Shown piece by piece: positions 25,301-36,326 of a stretch of DNA of 64,000 nucleotides. The notes beneath the pieces were generated by a model. The model had not been told where the DNA came from and did no database searches. It worked only from the letters and a program-made list of their open reading frames with translations. This DNA comes from Erpetoichthys calabaricus. Lineage: Eukaryota; Chordata; Cladistia; Polypteriformes; Polypteridae. Both the position numbers and the translations under genes were made by a program. Numbering within the stretch: position 1 is the stretch's first letter; each line of letters opens with the position of its first letter. The DNA lies in the NCBI RefSeq assembly GCF_900747795.2, contig NC_041401.2, positions 121,183,722 through 121,247,721 of the forward strand, given 5' to 3'.

Positions 25301-25821
25301 CTACAAGGTAAGCTTTTGCAAACCCAAAATGCTTGACTGACAGTATTTTTGTACCTGCTAATGCCTAACTTTCAACTTTTGACAGGCTTATATGAAGTGG
25401 ATCGAGACAGAAGGTGAAGAACCACAGCTGCCTGGCCTAAATCTCAACTACAAGCAGCTCTTTTTTCTGAACTTTGCTCAGGTAATTGATCTAGGTGCTT
25501 GGTACCCAATACTCATCCATCTTTCTACATATTTATTAAATTTTTCATTACAGGTTTGGTGCGGGTCATACAGACCAGAGTATGCCAGCCAGTCTATCAA
25601 GACGGACTCACACAGCCCACTTGAATATAGGTAGGACAGCGCCTGCCTCACCATCCTGCACACTTTACCTAGGTAATGCTTTTCTTTTCTTGACACCATT
25701 ATCTCCCTCTCCTGTTGACAGGGTCATTGGTTCTCTGCAAAACTTTGCGGCATTCTCAGAAGCCTTCCACTGCAAGCTGGGCAGCACTATGCATCCATAT
25801 GAGAAGTGTCGTGTATGGTAG
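13393..25821 (+). CDS. mmel1: Membrane metallo-endopeptidase-like 1 (neprilysin family, M13)
   Basis: A zinc ectopeptidase that cleaves small peptides outside the cell or in the secretory lumen. Twenty-two coding exons: 13393-13546, 17348-17410, 17583-17744, 17828-17908, 17998-18093, 18183-18301, 18456-18521, 20831-20965, 21918-22007, 22090-22226, 22956-23049, 23147-23275, 23358-23456, 23531-23614, 23858-23961, 24470-24528, 24638-24757, 24843-24976, 25242-25307, 25386-25481, 25554-25630, 25722-25821. All phases agree, giving 754 aa, typical of M13. It is a type II membrane protein: short cytosolic tail, signal anchor near residues 25-47 ([20 protein letters not shown]), then a cysteine-rich start of the ectodomain. 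Catalytic features are all present: NAFYSP (substrate binding), HEITH (about 588-592), ENIAD with E651 and D655, and the C-terminal CRVW. MMEL1 is chosen over MME by its first exon, its neighbours and MMEL1-like C-terminal sequence. The ATG at 13393 precedes the anchor. Confidence 0.96.
15934..15964. repeat. (ATA)n microsatellite
   Basis: About ten uninterrupted AAT/ATA triplets in mmel1 intron 1. It follows a stretch (about 15700-15930) with a TATAAA box that might be part of an unidentified interspersed repeat. Confidence 0.9.
16372..16570. repeat. 31-bp minisatellite, six diverged units
   Basis: The word tgttatgagaa (with variants tgctgtgagaa, tgttgtgagaa and tttaatgagaa) starts at 16385, 16417, 16448, 16479, 16510 and 16541. 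The spacing is 32, 31, 31, 31 and 31 bases. The rest of each unit is G-rich and less conserved. It lies in mmel1 intron 1. Confidence 0.85.
17010..17240 (+). repeat. Old diverged SINE-family copy
   Basis: It has the block order of the window's SINE family: a head resembling gcacagcagcctcacagtt, then agttcaattcttg where the B box would be, then a core ending in ctctaaattgacctgcatg. It is heavily substituted and lies just before mmel1 exon 2. Confidence 0.5.
18713..18789. repeat. 27-bp tandem repeat, three copies
   Basis: The word cagtctgtgcttcttcg recurs at 18716, 18743 and 18770 with cccctgttg between. Copies are nearly identical, so the array is young. It lies in mmel1 intron 7. Confidence 0.9.
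19285..20250 (-). mobile_element. Unnamed inverted-repeat element with decayed coding sequence
   Basis: The two ends are inverted repeats: CTAAGGTGGTCCA at left and CTAGGGTGGTCCA read inward from the right, each followed by an A/T run. Flanks are TATAAA and TATACA, a possible 6-bp duplication with one mismatch. On the minus strand around 19490-19650 a protein remnant is readable, with the words VANDAAERG and [13 protein letters not shown] recall similar sequences in uncharacterised animal proteins but cannot name a transposase family. The element is about 966 bp and looks old and inactive. It lies in mmel1 intron 7, the largest mmel1 intron after intron 1. Confidence 0.55.
21115..21330 (-). 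repeat. Old diverged SINE-family copy with (CA)n
   Basis: Read on the minus strand, blocks such as gtctgcatgttttctg and the tail near atggatggatc follow the family order. A (CA)n-rich run at about 21198-21234 expands the middle. No target duplication was found. It lies in mmel1 intron 8. Confidence 0.45.
24008..24310 (+). repeat. Old diverged SINE-family copy
   Basis: It shows a B-box-like gggttggaatcct, the core gtttgcatgttctccct, and cctcccacatcccagt where young copies have cctcccacagtccaaa. Many substitutions and small gaps indicate great age. It lies in mmel1 intron 15. Confidence 0.55.
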
Positions 25822-25918
25822 ACAGATGCTAGCAACCATTCTGCCTTCTGGTATTAGTTGTGCTAACCAAAAAGGTGCTTGCTAATGTACTCTAAACCCA
25901 CACTGTGTGGCTTTCTTC

Positions 25919-25924
25919 AATAAA
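25919..25924 (+). terminator. Probable mmel1 polyadenylation signal
   Basis: AATAAA 98 bases past the mmel1 stop codon. This gives a short 3' UTR and leaves roughly 0.85 kb before the opposing prxl2b signal. Confidence 0.7.
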
Positions 25925-26797
25925 GATGTCCCTCCCACCAGCATCAGTTAGCCATTTAGGCTCAACGTATGTCTATAAAAGGGAGTCAGACTGCATGTGA
26001 TGGGGGTGCAGAGGTGGATATGATTGGACAGCTAATCTGACTGTTACTTGCTCCATCACATAACACAATGACCGTTTTGCTTCTTCCCTCTTTGTAAAAT
26101 CTATCATAAAATGATCTAAATCTTTCTTTCTCTTGTGTAAGTCTGAAATTCTTGACAATACCAAGCAGACGCAAAATATGTGCTTTCAGCTGCCTGAGCT
26201 TGAATGCAAGTGTTGCTCTAGGGTTACCTGCATAGCTGGAGTTGTGCATCTACACATGTACATGTGCCTTTCATTTTCTGTCTTTCACATCAGATCAACA
26301 ACTTCCTTTAAGCCCAACATACGCTGGCCCCTCATTGTCTGACTAATAATAAATCTGAATACTGGGCAGGGATGTTTTTTTATGAATTTAGATTAATTTT
26401 GAGATATATGCATTACAATAGAGGAGATATAATACAGCAATCAAACACACATTTCTTTAACAAAAACATGAAAAAAAACAGTCCAATCAAAAATACAATC
26501 AATCCAGTAAATCACAGAATGGATTAAGAGTCTTTTTTTCTGAAAACCTGTGTTTTGGACTACTTCGTTCCTCCTAGTGCCCCGACTCTGACCCGCTTGA
26601 CAAAACAAAATCGGCGGCAGTAAGAGAGGAAGGAAGTCAACAGAAACTAAACAAATGTAAGTAAAAATAGTGTGAGTGACGTTATCTCATTTTAAGCCCT
26701 GCCTGTAGAAAACAGACTGTGCCTATACATGTATTAGGTTTGTGTGTATAGAGTATATATACATGGGTACTGCTATAAAAAAAATATATATAAGCTC

Positions 26798-26803
26798 TTT
26801 ATT
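26798..26803 (-). terminator. Probable prxl2b polyadenylation signal
   Basis: AATAAA on the minus strand (TTTATT on plus), 141 bases beyond the prxl2b stop codon. It is the first canonical signal in that direction. Confidence 0.6.
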
Positions 26804-26943
26804 AATATACAAACAATTTCACCAAACCAGTATAATTTACCTTAGTGGAATAGAAGTACAATAACAGAGATGCTAACTGAGTGATCATCTTTCCGCCCAC
26901 CGTAGGGTCAACAAGCCCATCGGCACAACGTCCTGGCAGTTGG

Positions 26944-27930
26944 TCACCTTGTACAAACATCTTCATTACACTAAAACACAAAATTGAAAAACTGCTAGAT
27001 TAGTAGGATCTGCTGTGGTTTTATAATTCAATGTCAAAGAACTGCTAATGTGAAACTTTCCAGAGACCTAAAGCAGACCAACCGTTAACACAAATACTTG
27101 GAGCTCAGACAGATCTTCCTCCCCACTTTGACAGGAGGCCTCATGATATTTTTCTATTTTTATTCACCATTGACCACCTACCCACAGTGTCTGGTACAAC
27201 TGTTTCAGTACCATCTCAAGTTTAGCACTGTCACAAGACACACTCTTTGATCTCTACTCAGCTTCTTTATTTTACCTTGTCACTGCAGCTGACACTTTTG
27301 TAATGTTAAAACCTAAGGCCAGTGTAAACCAACATCCCTTTGAGACTGTTACTTTAGAGATTTATGGCTGGACTAGCACCAAATTGTGTGGCTTACAGTC
27401 ATGTGAAAAAGTAAGCACACCACATGGAATGTTTTTTCTTTAACATACAGTCAAGTCAGTGACACAATTTTCTTAATTTTGGCTCTGTATGCCACCACAA
27501 TGGATTTGAAACAAAGTAAACATGTTGTGATTTAAGTATAGCCTTTCAGCTTTAATACCAGGGGTTTGACAAAAATAGTGTATTAAAACAACACATTTTA
27601 TATGTTCACATACGTTTGAGAAAAAAAAAAATTCATAAAATGTACTTATTTTTCACATGACTGTATTCCTCTGTTTAGTCTAGTAGAGTTGCCATTATAT
27701 GTAATGAACATACTATCCATCCATCCATTTTCCAACCCACTGAATCCTAACACAGGGTCACGGGGGTCTGCTGGAGCCAATCCCAGCCAACACAGGGCAC
27801 AAGGCAGGAACCAATCCCGGGCAGGGTGCCAACCCACCGCAGGACACACACAAACACACCCACACACCAAGCACACACTAGGGCCAATTTAGAATCGCCA
27901 ATCCACCTAACCTGCATGTCTTTGGACTGT

Positions 27931-27961
<31 letters not shown>

Positions 27962-30900
27962 ACGCAGACACGGGGAGAACATGCAAACTCCACGCAGGGA
28001 GGACCCGGGAAGCGAACCCAGGTCCAAAGGTCTCCCAACTGCGAGGCAGCAGTGCTACCCACTGCGCCACCGTGCCACCCCTATGAACATACTAAGTAAC
28101 AAAAAATACATTAATAAATAGGACTTTACAAGAATAATAAAATTTGATCTGAAGCCATTGAAAAAAAATATTAACCAAAGACATCTTAAAGAACAGGATA
28201 GTATCAATGCAGTAAAGGCAGTTTATTATACCTTAAGAACCGAGTTATAAATCTGGCTCAGTAGTCCCTAACTGTAGTGAAATACATAATTTAACTAGAA
28301 CAGAGTTGAGAATACTGAGAAGCAACCAGGCCATAGTGATTGTGCTATATCCTGAAAAGCACAGTGTGGCAGTTGGAAAATAAATGACACCAGGATGTCC
28401 AAGCTGACAAAACACCACAAAATATCAATTTCTCCTCTTTTAATACTGGTGCACTCTTTGTAACTGATAAAAGCTGCTAACAGCCAGTTACATTTGTGAC
28501 AGAAGTGACTCACCTCAGGTCTCTGGCTGGCCTGCACTTTGGAAGTGATGCCTAGAGATTGGATTATTGTTTCAAGGGGTACATAGTCACCTGGAGAGTC
28601 CTGGGTAAAGTGCAACAACACCTTGTCACCACCTAAAAAAGCAGACAAGAGGCGAAAGAGCTGTTAAGAGGTATGTGGCACCACCTTGAGGCCATCTTGG
28701 AATACTGCATCAAATGACAAAGAGCATTTTCTGAGAATGCAGGTCTGTTAGTCAAATATCTGAGCTCTCAAACAGTGTTGGTCATTTTACACAGGATGGG
28801 AACATTTAAAAAACGTCAGCACAGATTACATGTCAATTTGGTATAATCAAGGTCAGCATAGATCATACACCAGTTTTGTATAATTAAGGTCAGCACAGAT
28901 TATGCATCAGTTTTGTATAATCACCATGCTAACACACATACATATTGGTTTTAAGAAAGTGTGGCAAGTGTGCTTATGAAACATTCCTTCTTGCTGAACC
29001 TTGCATTTCTCATTGCTATCCAGTTGCCTACACAGAAGACCTCACCTTGGGAAACAATCAACATTCCTCCACTTTGCAGCAAATCTCCTTTGAAATTTCC
29101 AGAAATACCTTGAGCATTGGCCTAAAAGGACAGAACAGGCAAACAGACACAGAAAATAAAACAATTATTTAACACCATGAATGTCACATCCCTGGGCCAC
29201 CTCACACAAAGCATATTTACATTATATAAAAATTAATGAGAAGTATTGGTTAGTGTTTAATAGTGATTCCTGATTCTGGAAAAAAAATGATACTGGCAGC
29301 TTCTCAAACAATACCAGCCCTCAAAAATATCCACACCTCAGCACCAGTTACATACAATGCCACAGTTAGGCCATCTATGCACTCCTAACTTTGTACATGA
29401 AACCTTTCCTAATTTGTGTAAATGTCAAGTCAAATGAAAGTACCTTATTTACAACCTTGCGCACCTTTTTCCCTAGGGCAGCTGGAAGGACACTCAGCAT
29501 GCCATACCTACAGGAGTGAAAAGAAGAGTGTAGATATTAAGGTCAAACTTGTATTCTGAGAGCAACCTTCAAACTCCCTGTGGTTGCCAGCACTCACCTT
29601 TTGAAAGCCAGGTCCCTGTAACACTGTTTCTGCTCATCAATGTAAAGCTCTAGGAATGAAAAAGTGTGCTCAGAGTTTCCAAGTCCACATGGACATATGC
29701 ACACCCTCTCAATCACTTGCCCTTCATCTCATTTACACACACACCACAATGTACATACTTCTCAGAAATGCACCCAGTTTATACAAGGAGGTCCACACTC
29801 TCACTCACTTACAGCAACACACTGACATAGAGAAACATACAGTCCAATCACTGGCACTCACATGTTGATATTCATTTAGTATTCTCGGACAAACACACAG
29901 AGAATCAAAGTGACTAGGCATTTGTCACAAGAACTGTGTGCAACTTGCTAATCTCCAGTTGCATTACTAACGGGCTGGTTATGAAATATGTAATCTCCCT
30001 ACTCCATCCCCCTGAACTTTACTCTATTATAAAAGCAGCAATATCCAAGAGTGTAACTTTGGAAAACACTAAACTAACTGTTTTGCTTCTGTGTTAAAAA
30101 CTAAATTAAAATTTGCAGATCCATAACCAACAGATGTTCAAATGAAGCAGTTTTAAACTGATTCAACACTGAATGTCTTGTGCTGATCCCTGTTTGTACA
30201 CATCTACAACTCTTCTGGTAAACGTCCTTTTAGATATATATTTAATTCATTTTGACTAAGCATTGTGTTTAAAGTTATCAAAAATGTAATTGTGGATATT
30301 ATAAAATGCACTGTTAATTGACTTAACATTTCCAATCCTTCTTAATCTAGTTGAGAACAAAACTGCTTTTCCAAATAAATTATCTTGCTCATCAGAGTAA
30401 ACTTTCAGCTGACTGTCACTAAACAGTTCAAATATCTAAGAGATATAAGATTTATCTATTACAGTATAAGATTTCAGAGTATCCCTCGATAGATTAACAA
30501 GACTTAAAATGTATTTTTGGTTATCTGAAATTTTGGGTTAACATATTTGCAGACCTCTCAAACAGCATATATGGAGTAACACCTTATGGAATAAGATACA
30601 GAAAAATCTATTGTGATAACCTTTGCTTAAATGTAAGGATCCTAACACATTCAATATATTTAAATGGGAAAATGGCATCTTATATTATATACAACTAGAA
30701 AAAATAAACGATCTCTGTGAGTGTGAGGAACAATTCCAATTATTTTTTCATTGGTTAATTTAGGTTGTTTTAAAATAAACACACCTGGTTTCTTCTAAAC
30801 CTTTTCCTTTGTCTTAACGTTGCGCATACATATATATACACACATAAACAACTTCAGTCTGGGCTCTCTTGTCATATAGCTCTTGGAGCTGGGCAGAGGA

Positions 30901-33900
30901 GGGGGCTGAGAGTTCTGCTGGATATAATTTTAATGGAAGATAATGCTTGTAACACTGTATTGATTTGATCTTTGAGTGGTGGGACTGTGATAAACTTACA
31001 CTGATTTGTTTTATTAATTAAAAATCAGTTGGGGGTTGCAGGGGGCATAAAATCTACCCTTGTACCTTTGGGTACAATGCAGAAACCAGTCCCTCACAAA
31101 ATGCTGAACATGCATACAACCTATACTCACAAGGGTGCAAATTTGGAATCTACTGTATAATTAACCTTTCTGAACAGATATTATAGAAAAAAAGAACAGC
31201 TGAACATAAAATTTTGCGGACACAAGGAAAACGTGTATAGTCATCAAAAGAGTGAGGCCACAGCACAAAACCGCAGTTGCATCTATATATAAGTGTATAC
31301 ACAGTCATATGAAAACGTTTGGGAACCCCTCTCAGCCTGCATAATAATTTTACTCTACTTTCAACAAAAAAGAACAGTAGTATGTCTTTCATTTCCTAGG
31401 AACATCTGAGTACTGGGGTGTTTTCCGAACAAAGATTTTTAGTGAAGCAGTATTTAGTTGTATGAAATTAAATCAAATGTGAAAAACTGGCTGTGCAAAA
31501 ATTTGGGTCCCCTTGTAATTTTGCTGATTTGAGTGCATGTAACTGCTCAATACTGATTACTTGCAACACCAAATTGGTTGGATTAGCTCGTTAAGCCTTG
31601 AACTTCATAGACAAGGGTGTCCAATCATGAGATAAGGTATTTAAGGTGGTCAATTGCAAGTTGTGCTTCCCTTTGACTCTCCTCTGAAGAGTGATAGCAT
31701 GGGATCCTCAAATTAAATCAAAAAAGATCTGAAAACAAAGATTGTTCAGTATCATGGTTTAGGGGAAGGCTACAAAAAGCTATCAGTTTCAACTGTAAGG
31801 AATGTAATCAGGAAATGAAAGGCCACAGGCACAGTTGCTGTTAAACCCAGGTCTGGCAGGCCAAGAAAAATATAAGAGTTGCATATGCGCAGGATTGTGA
31901 GAATGGATACAGACAACCCACAGATCACCACCAAAGACCTGCAAGAACATCTTGCTGCAAATGGTGTATCTGTACATCGTTCTACAATTCAGCGCAATTT
32001 GCACAAAGAACATCTGTATGCTGCTGTGGGCTGGCGCCCTGCCCGGGATTTATTCCTGCCTTGCACCCTATGTTGGCTGGGATTGGCTCCAGCAGACCAC
32101 CGTGTCCCTGTGTTAGGATATAGCCGGTTGGATAATGGATGGATGGAACATCTGTATGGCAGGTGATGAGAAAGAAGCCCTTTCTGCACTCACACCACAA
32201 ATAGAGTTGCTTGTTGTATGCAAATGCTCATTTAGACAAGCCAGATTCATTTTGGAACAAAGTGCTTTGGACTGATGAGACAAAAATTTTGTTCTTTGGT
32301 CATAACAAAAAGCACTTTGCATGGTGGAAGAAAAACACTGCATTCCAAGAAAAACACCTGCTACATACTGTCAAATTTGGTGGAGGTTCCATCATGCTGT
32401 GGGGCTGTGTGGCTAGTTCAGGGACTGGGGCCCTTGTTAAAGTCAAGGGTCGGATGAATTCAACCCAGTATCAACAAATTCTTCAGGATAATGTTCAAGC
32501 ATCAGTCACAAAGTTGAAATTACGCAGGGATTGGATATTCCAACAAGACAATGACCTGAAACACAGTTTGAAATCTACAAAGGCATTCATGCAGAGGGAG
32601 AAGTACAAATGTTCTAGAATGGCCGTCACTATCCCCTGACTTGAATATCATCGAAAATCGATGGGATGATTTGAAGCAGGCTATCCATGCTTGGCAGCCA
32701 TCAAATTTAACTGAACTGAAGTGATTTTGTATGGAAGAATGGTCAAAAATACCTCCATCCAGAATCCAGACACTCCTCAAAGGCTATAGGAGGCATCTAG
32801 AGGCTGTTATATTTGCAAAAGGAGGCTCAACTAACTATTGAGTAATACCTCTGTTGGGGTGCCCAAATTTATGCACCCGTCTAATTTTGTTATGATGCAT
32901 ATTGCATGTTTTCTGTGATGCGACGCTGCTGCGGAGGGCCCAATGGAGCAACAGACTCCTTCACTCCAACCACTAATTTTTTTATATATATAATTCACTG
33001 CAACATATTCCATCACTTAATTACTCCACGTGGACATCTCCACTCTGCACTCCAATCTTCATTACGCTTCACTCAGGCCCGCACGCCTGTTGCCGCCTCC
33101 ACGGCTCATCTGTGCCTCTGTCCTCAGTAGGCGGCCACTTACGCTTCAGTCAGGGCCGCTCCGCTGCACTGCATTCTTGACAGAGCATAAAAGGGGCCCT
33201 TCTCTTCGTAAAGCCATCACTTTCCTTCATATCAATATATTTCCATTTTGTTAGAAAGAACGTCTTGTAGATAGTAGTTTGGCCTTGCCGAATTTCCACA
33301 GTTTGAAATTATTGTATTCCAAATGTCTTCAGTTCCACTGCTAAAGAAATATAAATCAGGTGCTCAAAAACGTAAAGAAAAAGCCAGTCAGTGTCAAATG
33401 GAAATCGTCAAAAAGTGATGGTTGTAGATGCCGGGAAAATGCATTTCTGCAGCTCAGAATGCAGGAAATCGCTTGGTGGCCTGAGCTCTGCCCCGGACCC
33501 CCTAGCTGCAGGGGTCTTGTCTAGGGCCAGCTCTGTGTCACTGCTGAAATACTACTGTTTCCATAAGGCATGTCACATATTAAAAGGAAGTTCCTACTCT
33601 GGATTTTTGTTTATCATTGGCTGAGCTTTCAAAGAATTAAGAGGGGTTCCCGGACTTTTTCATATGACTGTATGTAATATAAAGCAGGGGTAGGCAACGT
33701 CGGTCCTGGAGTGCCACAGTATGTGCAGGTTTTTGTTCCAACCCAGTTCCTTAACGAGAACTCAATTATTGCTGATGAAGCACATATTGCTTAAGTGACA
33801 TTTTAATGCTTCATTTTAGTGGTCTCGCTTGTTAAGGTTCTCCAACCTTAATTGATTATTTCAATCTTAAACTGCTGCATTCAGTGTTTTAATTGCTCCA

Positions 33901-35301
33901 TATTAGCAATAAGATGTAAAAGACAAAGCAGCCAGCAGTTCTCCAGCTAGCTTTTTTCCAATTACATCTGTGTGTGTTCATCATGCACGGTTTGATTTAA
34001 TAAAACACTTAATAGAAAAATGTGACAGACTGAAAATGATCTGTTTTAGGCTTCAAATCATTTGGATGATATCCTTGGAAAGGAAAAAAATCTACGATAT
34101 AAAAGCCTTACATTGCACAGACTAACAAGCCATAAAATTAAATAAGGTCTGAGATTGGCAATGATTGGTTTCTAATTAAGCAATTGGGTTGAATGAAAAC
34201 CTGTAGCCACTGCGGCTCAGCAGGACCGACATTGCCTACCCCTGTTTTACATCTTATTGCTAATAAGGACCAATTAAAACACTGAATGCAGCAGTTTAAG
34301 ATTGAAATAAGCAATTAAGATTGGAGAACCTTAACAAGCGAGACCACTAAAATGAAGCATTAAAATGTCACTTAAGCAATATGTGCTTCATCAGCAATAA
34401 TTGAGTTCTCGTTAAGGAACTGGGTTGGAACAGAAACCTGCACATACTGTGGCACTCCAGGACCGACGTTGCCTACCCCTGATATAAAGTACACATAGCA
34501 CATTACAGATGTCAACTAAACATTCGGCCTAATCGCTACTGAGATTGGCATTTTATATCTCTGCCTATCCATCTCTAATTTTGATTACAACCACTCAAAT
34601 ATATACAGTGGGCATCTCTGATTCGAATTCAGAAGTCAAACTGTCATTGTATTTGGCCAGTCAGAGTAACGCATTACCATTACCGAGTCTTCCGCATTTC
34701 TCCGGACTGACTCGTTTTGCGGATTCAGAGCAATACCGTTAGCTTATTTCATATGCCACCCTTTCACAGGCCCCATTTCTTACACTGAAAGGTGTCGAAT
34801 CTCAAAGATCGTATCTTCTACCCCTGCCTAATTAACCACCACGATCCCACTCACGCTGTATTGTTACACCTTATGACGCGTTGCCAATACTTGGACTCAC
34901 CGCCCTGGAAGAAGTTGCCCTCCTTGAACTCTTGCAGGCCCACCTCCTCTGGGGCCACGCCCACAAGCCCCACGCCATTCGCCTCCAGGTCGCCTTTTAA
35001 CTTGCTTAATTCCGAAGCGGTCCAGCGGCACACTTGGCACCCGAGGCGTCGCAAGAAGAGTAGGACGACGGCACGATTTTTCCAGAGAGACCGCAACTCC
35101 ACTGTCTGAGAGAGACAATACGTTGAGAAGAAGGCTGGCAACTGTCGCCATTGCGGCTCCAACTGGGAGCCAATATGGCCAAGGCGGCCACTGAGCAGCT
35201 AACTCCCCTCTATTTCACGAGGGACGCGACATACCAACCTCACCATTCGCGGCGCTTTTCAACATGTTCACTCCTATTTTACTGAGATCCACAGAAGCCA
35301 T
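26944..35301 (-). CDS. prxl2b: Peroxiredoxin-like 2B (prostamide/prostaglandin F synthase)
   Basis: A thioredoxin-fold enzyme known to reduce prostaglandin H2 and prostamide H2 to the F2-alpha forms. Seven coding exons on the minus strand: 35239-35301, 34901-35105, 29598-29649, 29444-29507, 29046-29121, 28514-28632 and 26944-26970. They join in phase to 201 aa, close to the human length. Landmarks are [10 protein letters not shown] at the start, the CQVC active-site pair followed by RW (exon 2), [23 protein letters not shown] and [19 protein letters not shown]. The last coding exon is only nine codons including the stop (CNEDVCTR), and its acceptor is clean. The exon 1 donor that keeps phase is GTTGGT, weaker than usual; an alternative GTGAGG six bases earlier would lose GE, though the next exon would then have to begin at a different AG. 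Intron 2 (5.2 kb) is swollen by transposons. There is no signal peptide, so it is cytosolic. Confidence 0.93.
27396..27663. mobile_element. Tc1/mariner MITE
   Basis: A 268-bp element bounded by inverted CAGTCATGTGAAAAAGTA and CAGTCATGTGAAAAATAAGT, flanked by TA at 27394-27395 and 27664-27665. It has no coding capacity. It lies in the last prxl2b intron. Confidence 0.85.
27716..28082 (-). mobile_element. tRNA-headed SINE, full length, reverse orientation
   Basis: The best-preserved SINE in the window, 367 bp, reading on the minus strand from ggtggcacggtggcgcagtg to a (ggat)n tail. Perfect 12-bp target duplication ATGAACATACTA at 27704-27715 and 28083-28094. The A-box-like gtggcgcagtggg and a B-box-like gggttcgcttccc support a tRNA-derived head. 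It sits 40 bases from the Tc1 MITE. Confidence 0.9.
28815..28924. repeat. 37-bp tandem repeat, three copies
   Basis: ggtcagcacagattat-type units begin at 28815, 28852 and 28889, exactly 37 bases apart, each ending in tttgtataatc or a close variant. It lies in the prxl2b intron between coding exons 5 and 6. Confidence 0.85.
32021..32145 (+). mobile_element. 5'-truncated SINE nested in the Tc1 element
   Basis: Only the last 125 bases of the SINE, from gctgtgggctggcgccctgc to ggatggatg, inserted in the Tc1 transposase remnant. A perfect 13-bp duplication, GAACATCTGTATG, flanks it at 32008-32020 and 32146-32158. The duplicated bases encode the HLY of the transposase LHKEHLYG motif, so the insertion followed the Tc1. 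Confidence 0.95.
32932..33538 (+). mobile_element. Probable hAT-type insertion in the Tc1 3' end
   Basis: This block interrupts the 3' part of the Tc1. Candidate 8-bp duplications are CGCTGCTG (32924-32931) and CACTGCTG (33539-33546), differing by one CpG-type change. The right end (ctagggccagctctg) resembles hAT termini. A small frame at about 33323-33417 reads [20 protein letters not shown], like the start of zinc-finger/hAT-type proteins in fish. The exact left boundary is uncertain. Confidence 0.5.
33685..34481. mobile_element. hAT non-autonomous element with three termini
   Basis: A perfect 8-bp duplication ATATAAAG flanks it (33677-33684 and 34482-34489), which marks hAT insertion. From 33685 to 34244 it is an ordinary 560-bp element: left end CAGGGGTAGGCAACGTCGGT, right end CAGGACCGACATTGCCTACC plus CCTG. 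Immediately next, 34245-34481 is an inverted copy of the left 237 bases (33685-33921), differing at only about six positions. The outer ends of the mobile unit are thus two left ends, with the true right end inside. There is no coding capacity. Confidence 0.88.
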
Positions 35302-36326
35302 GTTAATCCTAGGCATCTTTCAAACTAAGCGAGTAGCTCCCCAGCTACTCCCCCTAGCCTTACATGTAACGACGGGAGGCGGGGCCAGTTGTATAAACCT
35401 TCGCGTTTTGTTGTATAACAGCTTAGGCGGTGGGGCAAAGGCCGGGGTAGAACAATTAGAAGTGGAGAAACAGTAGGTTAAGGCATATGTGACAGTGCAC
35501 AACACTGAACTCCTTTCGGATACGCACCCTTTGGTTGATATCCTCAAACTGGGGAATTCATTACGACAACACGGTTAAAAAAGGAGGCTGACAATTTGTT
35601 TTATACAGTGTATGAAATAATTTGAACGCAGAGCAACGTAGATTACTAACCAAATCAGTGGACACAAAATAGGCAGGCGATACTCCTCGGTAGGTCAATT
35701 TATTTGAACCCCTGATAAGTTTAAGAAGGTGGATGCTCAATTTCAAATGCCACCTTTCACGATTAACCACATTTCAGACTCGTTCTGGGGTATCGTACAA
35801 CATATTGTAACATCCTAGCCAGGTGGGAGGCATTTTGGAGTGACGGTTGGGCCGATTGAGGGAGGGCGGAGTACAGCGCGGGTATGATTGACGCGCAAAG
35901 GGGGGCGTTACCCGGGACGGCAGGAGGGTTCGAAGTCTCGTTGGAGAAAGGGCTAGAAGGTTGTGTCGTGGGGTTACGAAGTCGGCGTTTTTCTTTTTCT
36001 GTTTTGCTTTTCTTTAACTTTGTCCCTCAGGACCACAAATATGAGAGAAATATAGGCGATTGTAAATAGTTCAAAGTCGTTCATTTTTTTGCTGTTACAA
36101 CCTTGTGTTTTTTTTTCTTTACTGTTCAAGTAAACTATTTTCTGAACTTTACTTCGTCCGTCTGTTTTTTTCTTCTTTTTCGAAACTGACTCGAAGGTCG
36201 CAACAATATTCTCCATTAATAATGTGCATCCATTATTTATCATCGTGTGTTTACAGTATTAGGTGGGTAGTGCTTGGGCTCTAGTCCTGTTCCCAGATGT
36301 GGTGCCTTCTCTGTGCTGCTTGTGTA
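35302..36326. promoter_or_regulatory. prxl2b 5' flank
   Basis: The stretch just upstream of prxl2b on the minus strand should hold its promoter. A GC-rich patch with several CpGs at about 35820-35960 could be a second promoter, but no downstream exon on either strand supports one. I see no coding sequence. Confidence 0.35.

Larger units (their letters stand above)
31302..33670 (+). mobile_element. Tc1/mariner transposon carrying later insertions
   Basis: The ends are inverted repeats (CAGTCATATGAAAACGTTTG at left, CAGTCATATGAAAAAGTCCG read in from the right). TA follows the right end; the left flank is CA, one change from TA. The span is 2369 bp. Removing the SINE with its duplication (138 bp) and the hAT-like insertion with its duplication (615 bp) leaves about 1616 bp, the usual Tc1 size. 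Transposase remnants run from about 31700 to 32841, with recognisable [23 protein letters not shown] and FQQDNDLKH, and an end at GGSTNY. At least two frameshifts break it: one G is missing just after the SINE at about 32163, and another shift lies before the PDLNIIE-equivalent near 32610-32640. It lies in prxl2b intron 2, antisense to that gene. Confidence 0.85.

Noticed and set aside
27716-28082. The tRNA-like head of the SINE as a functional tRNA gene.
   Set aside because: A and B boxes are present, but no cloverleaf with acceptor and anticodon stems can be drawn, and it ends in a SINE core and tail.
27646-28086. Several 60-110 aa frames across the SINE copies (here and at 5.7, 7.5, 32.0 and 52.2 kb).
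   Set aside because: The same frames recur wherever the SINE occurs, on both strands, and show no protein similarity. They are by-products of the repeat.
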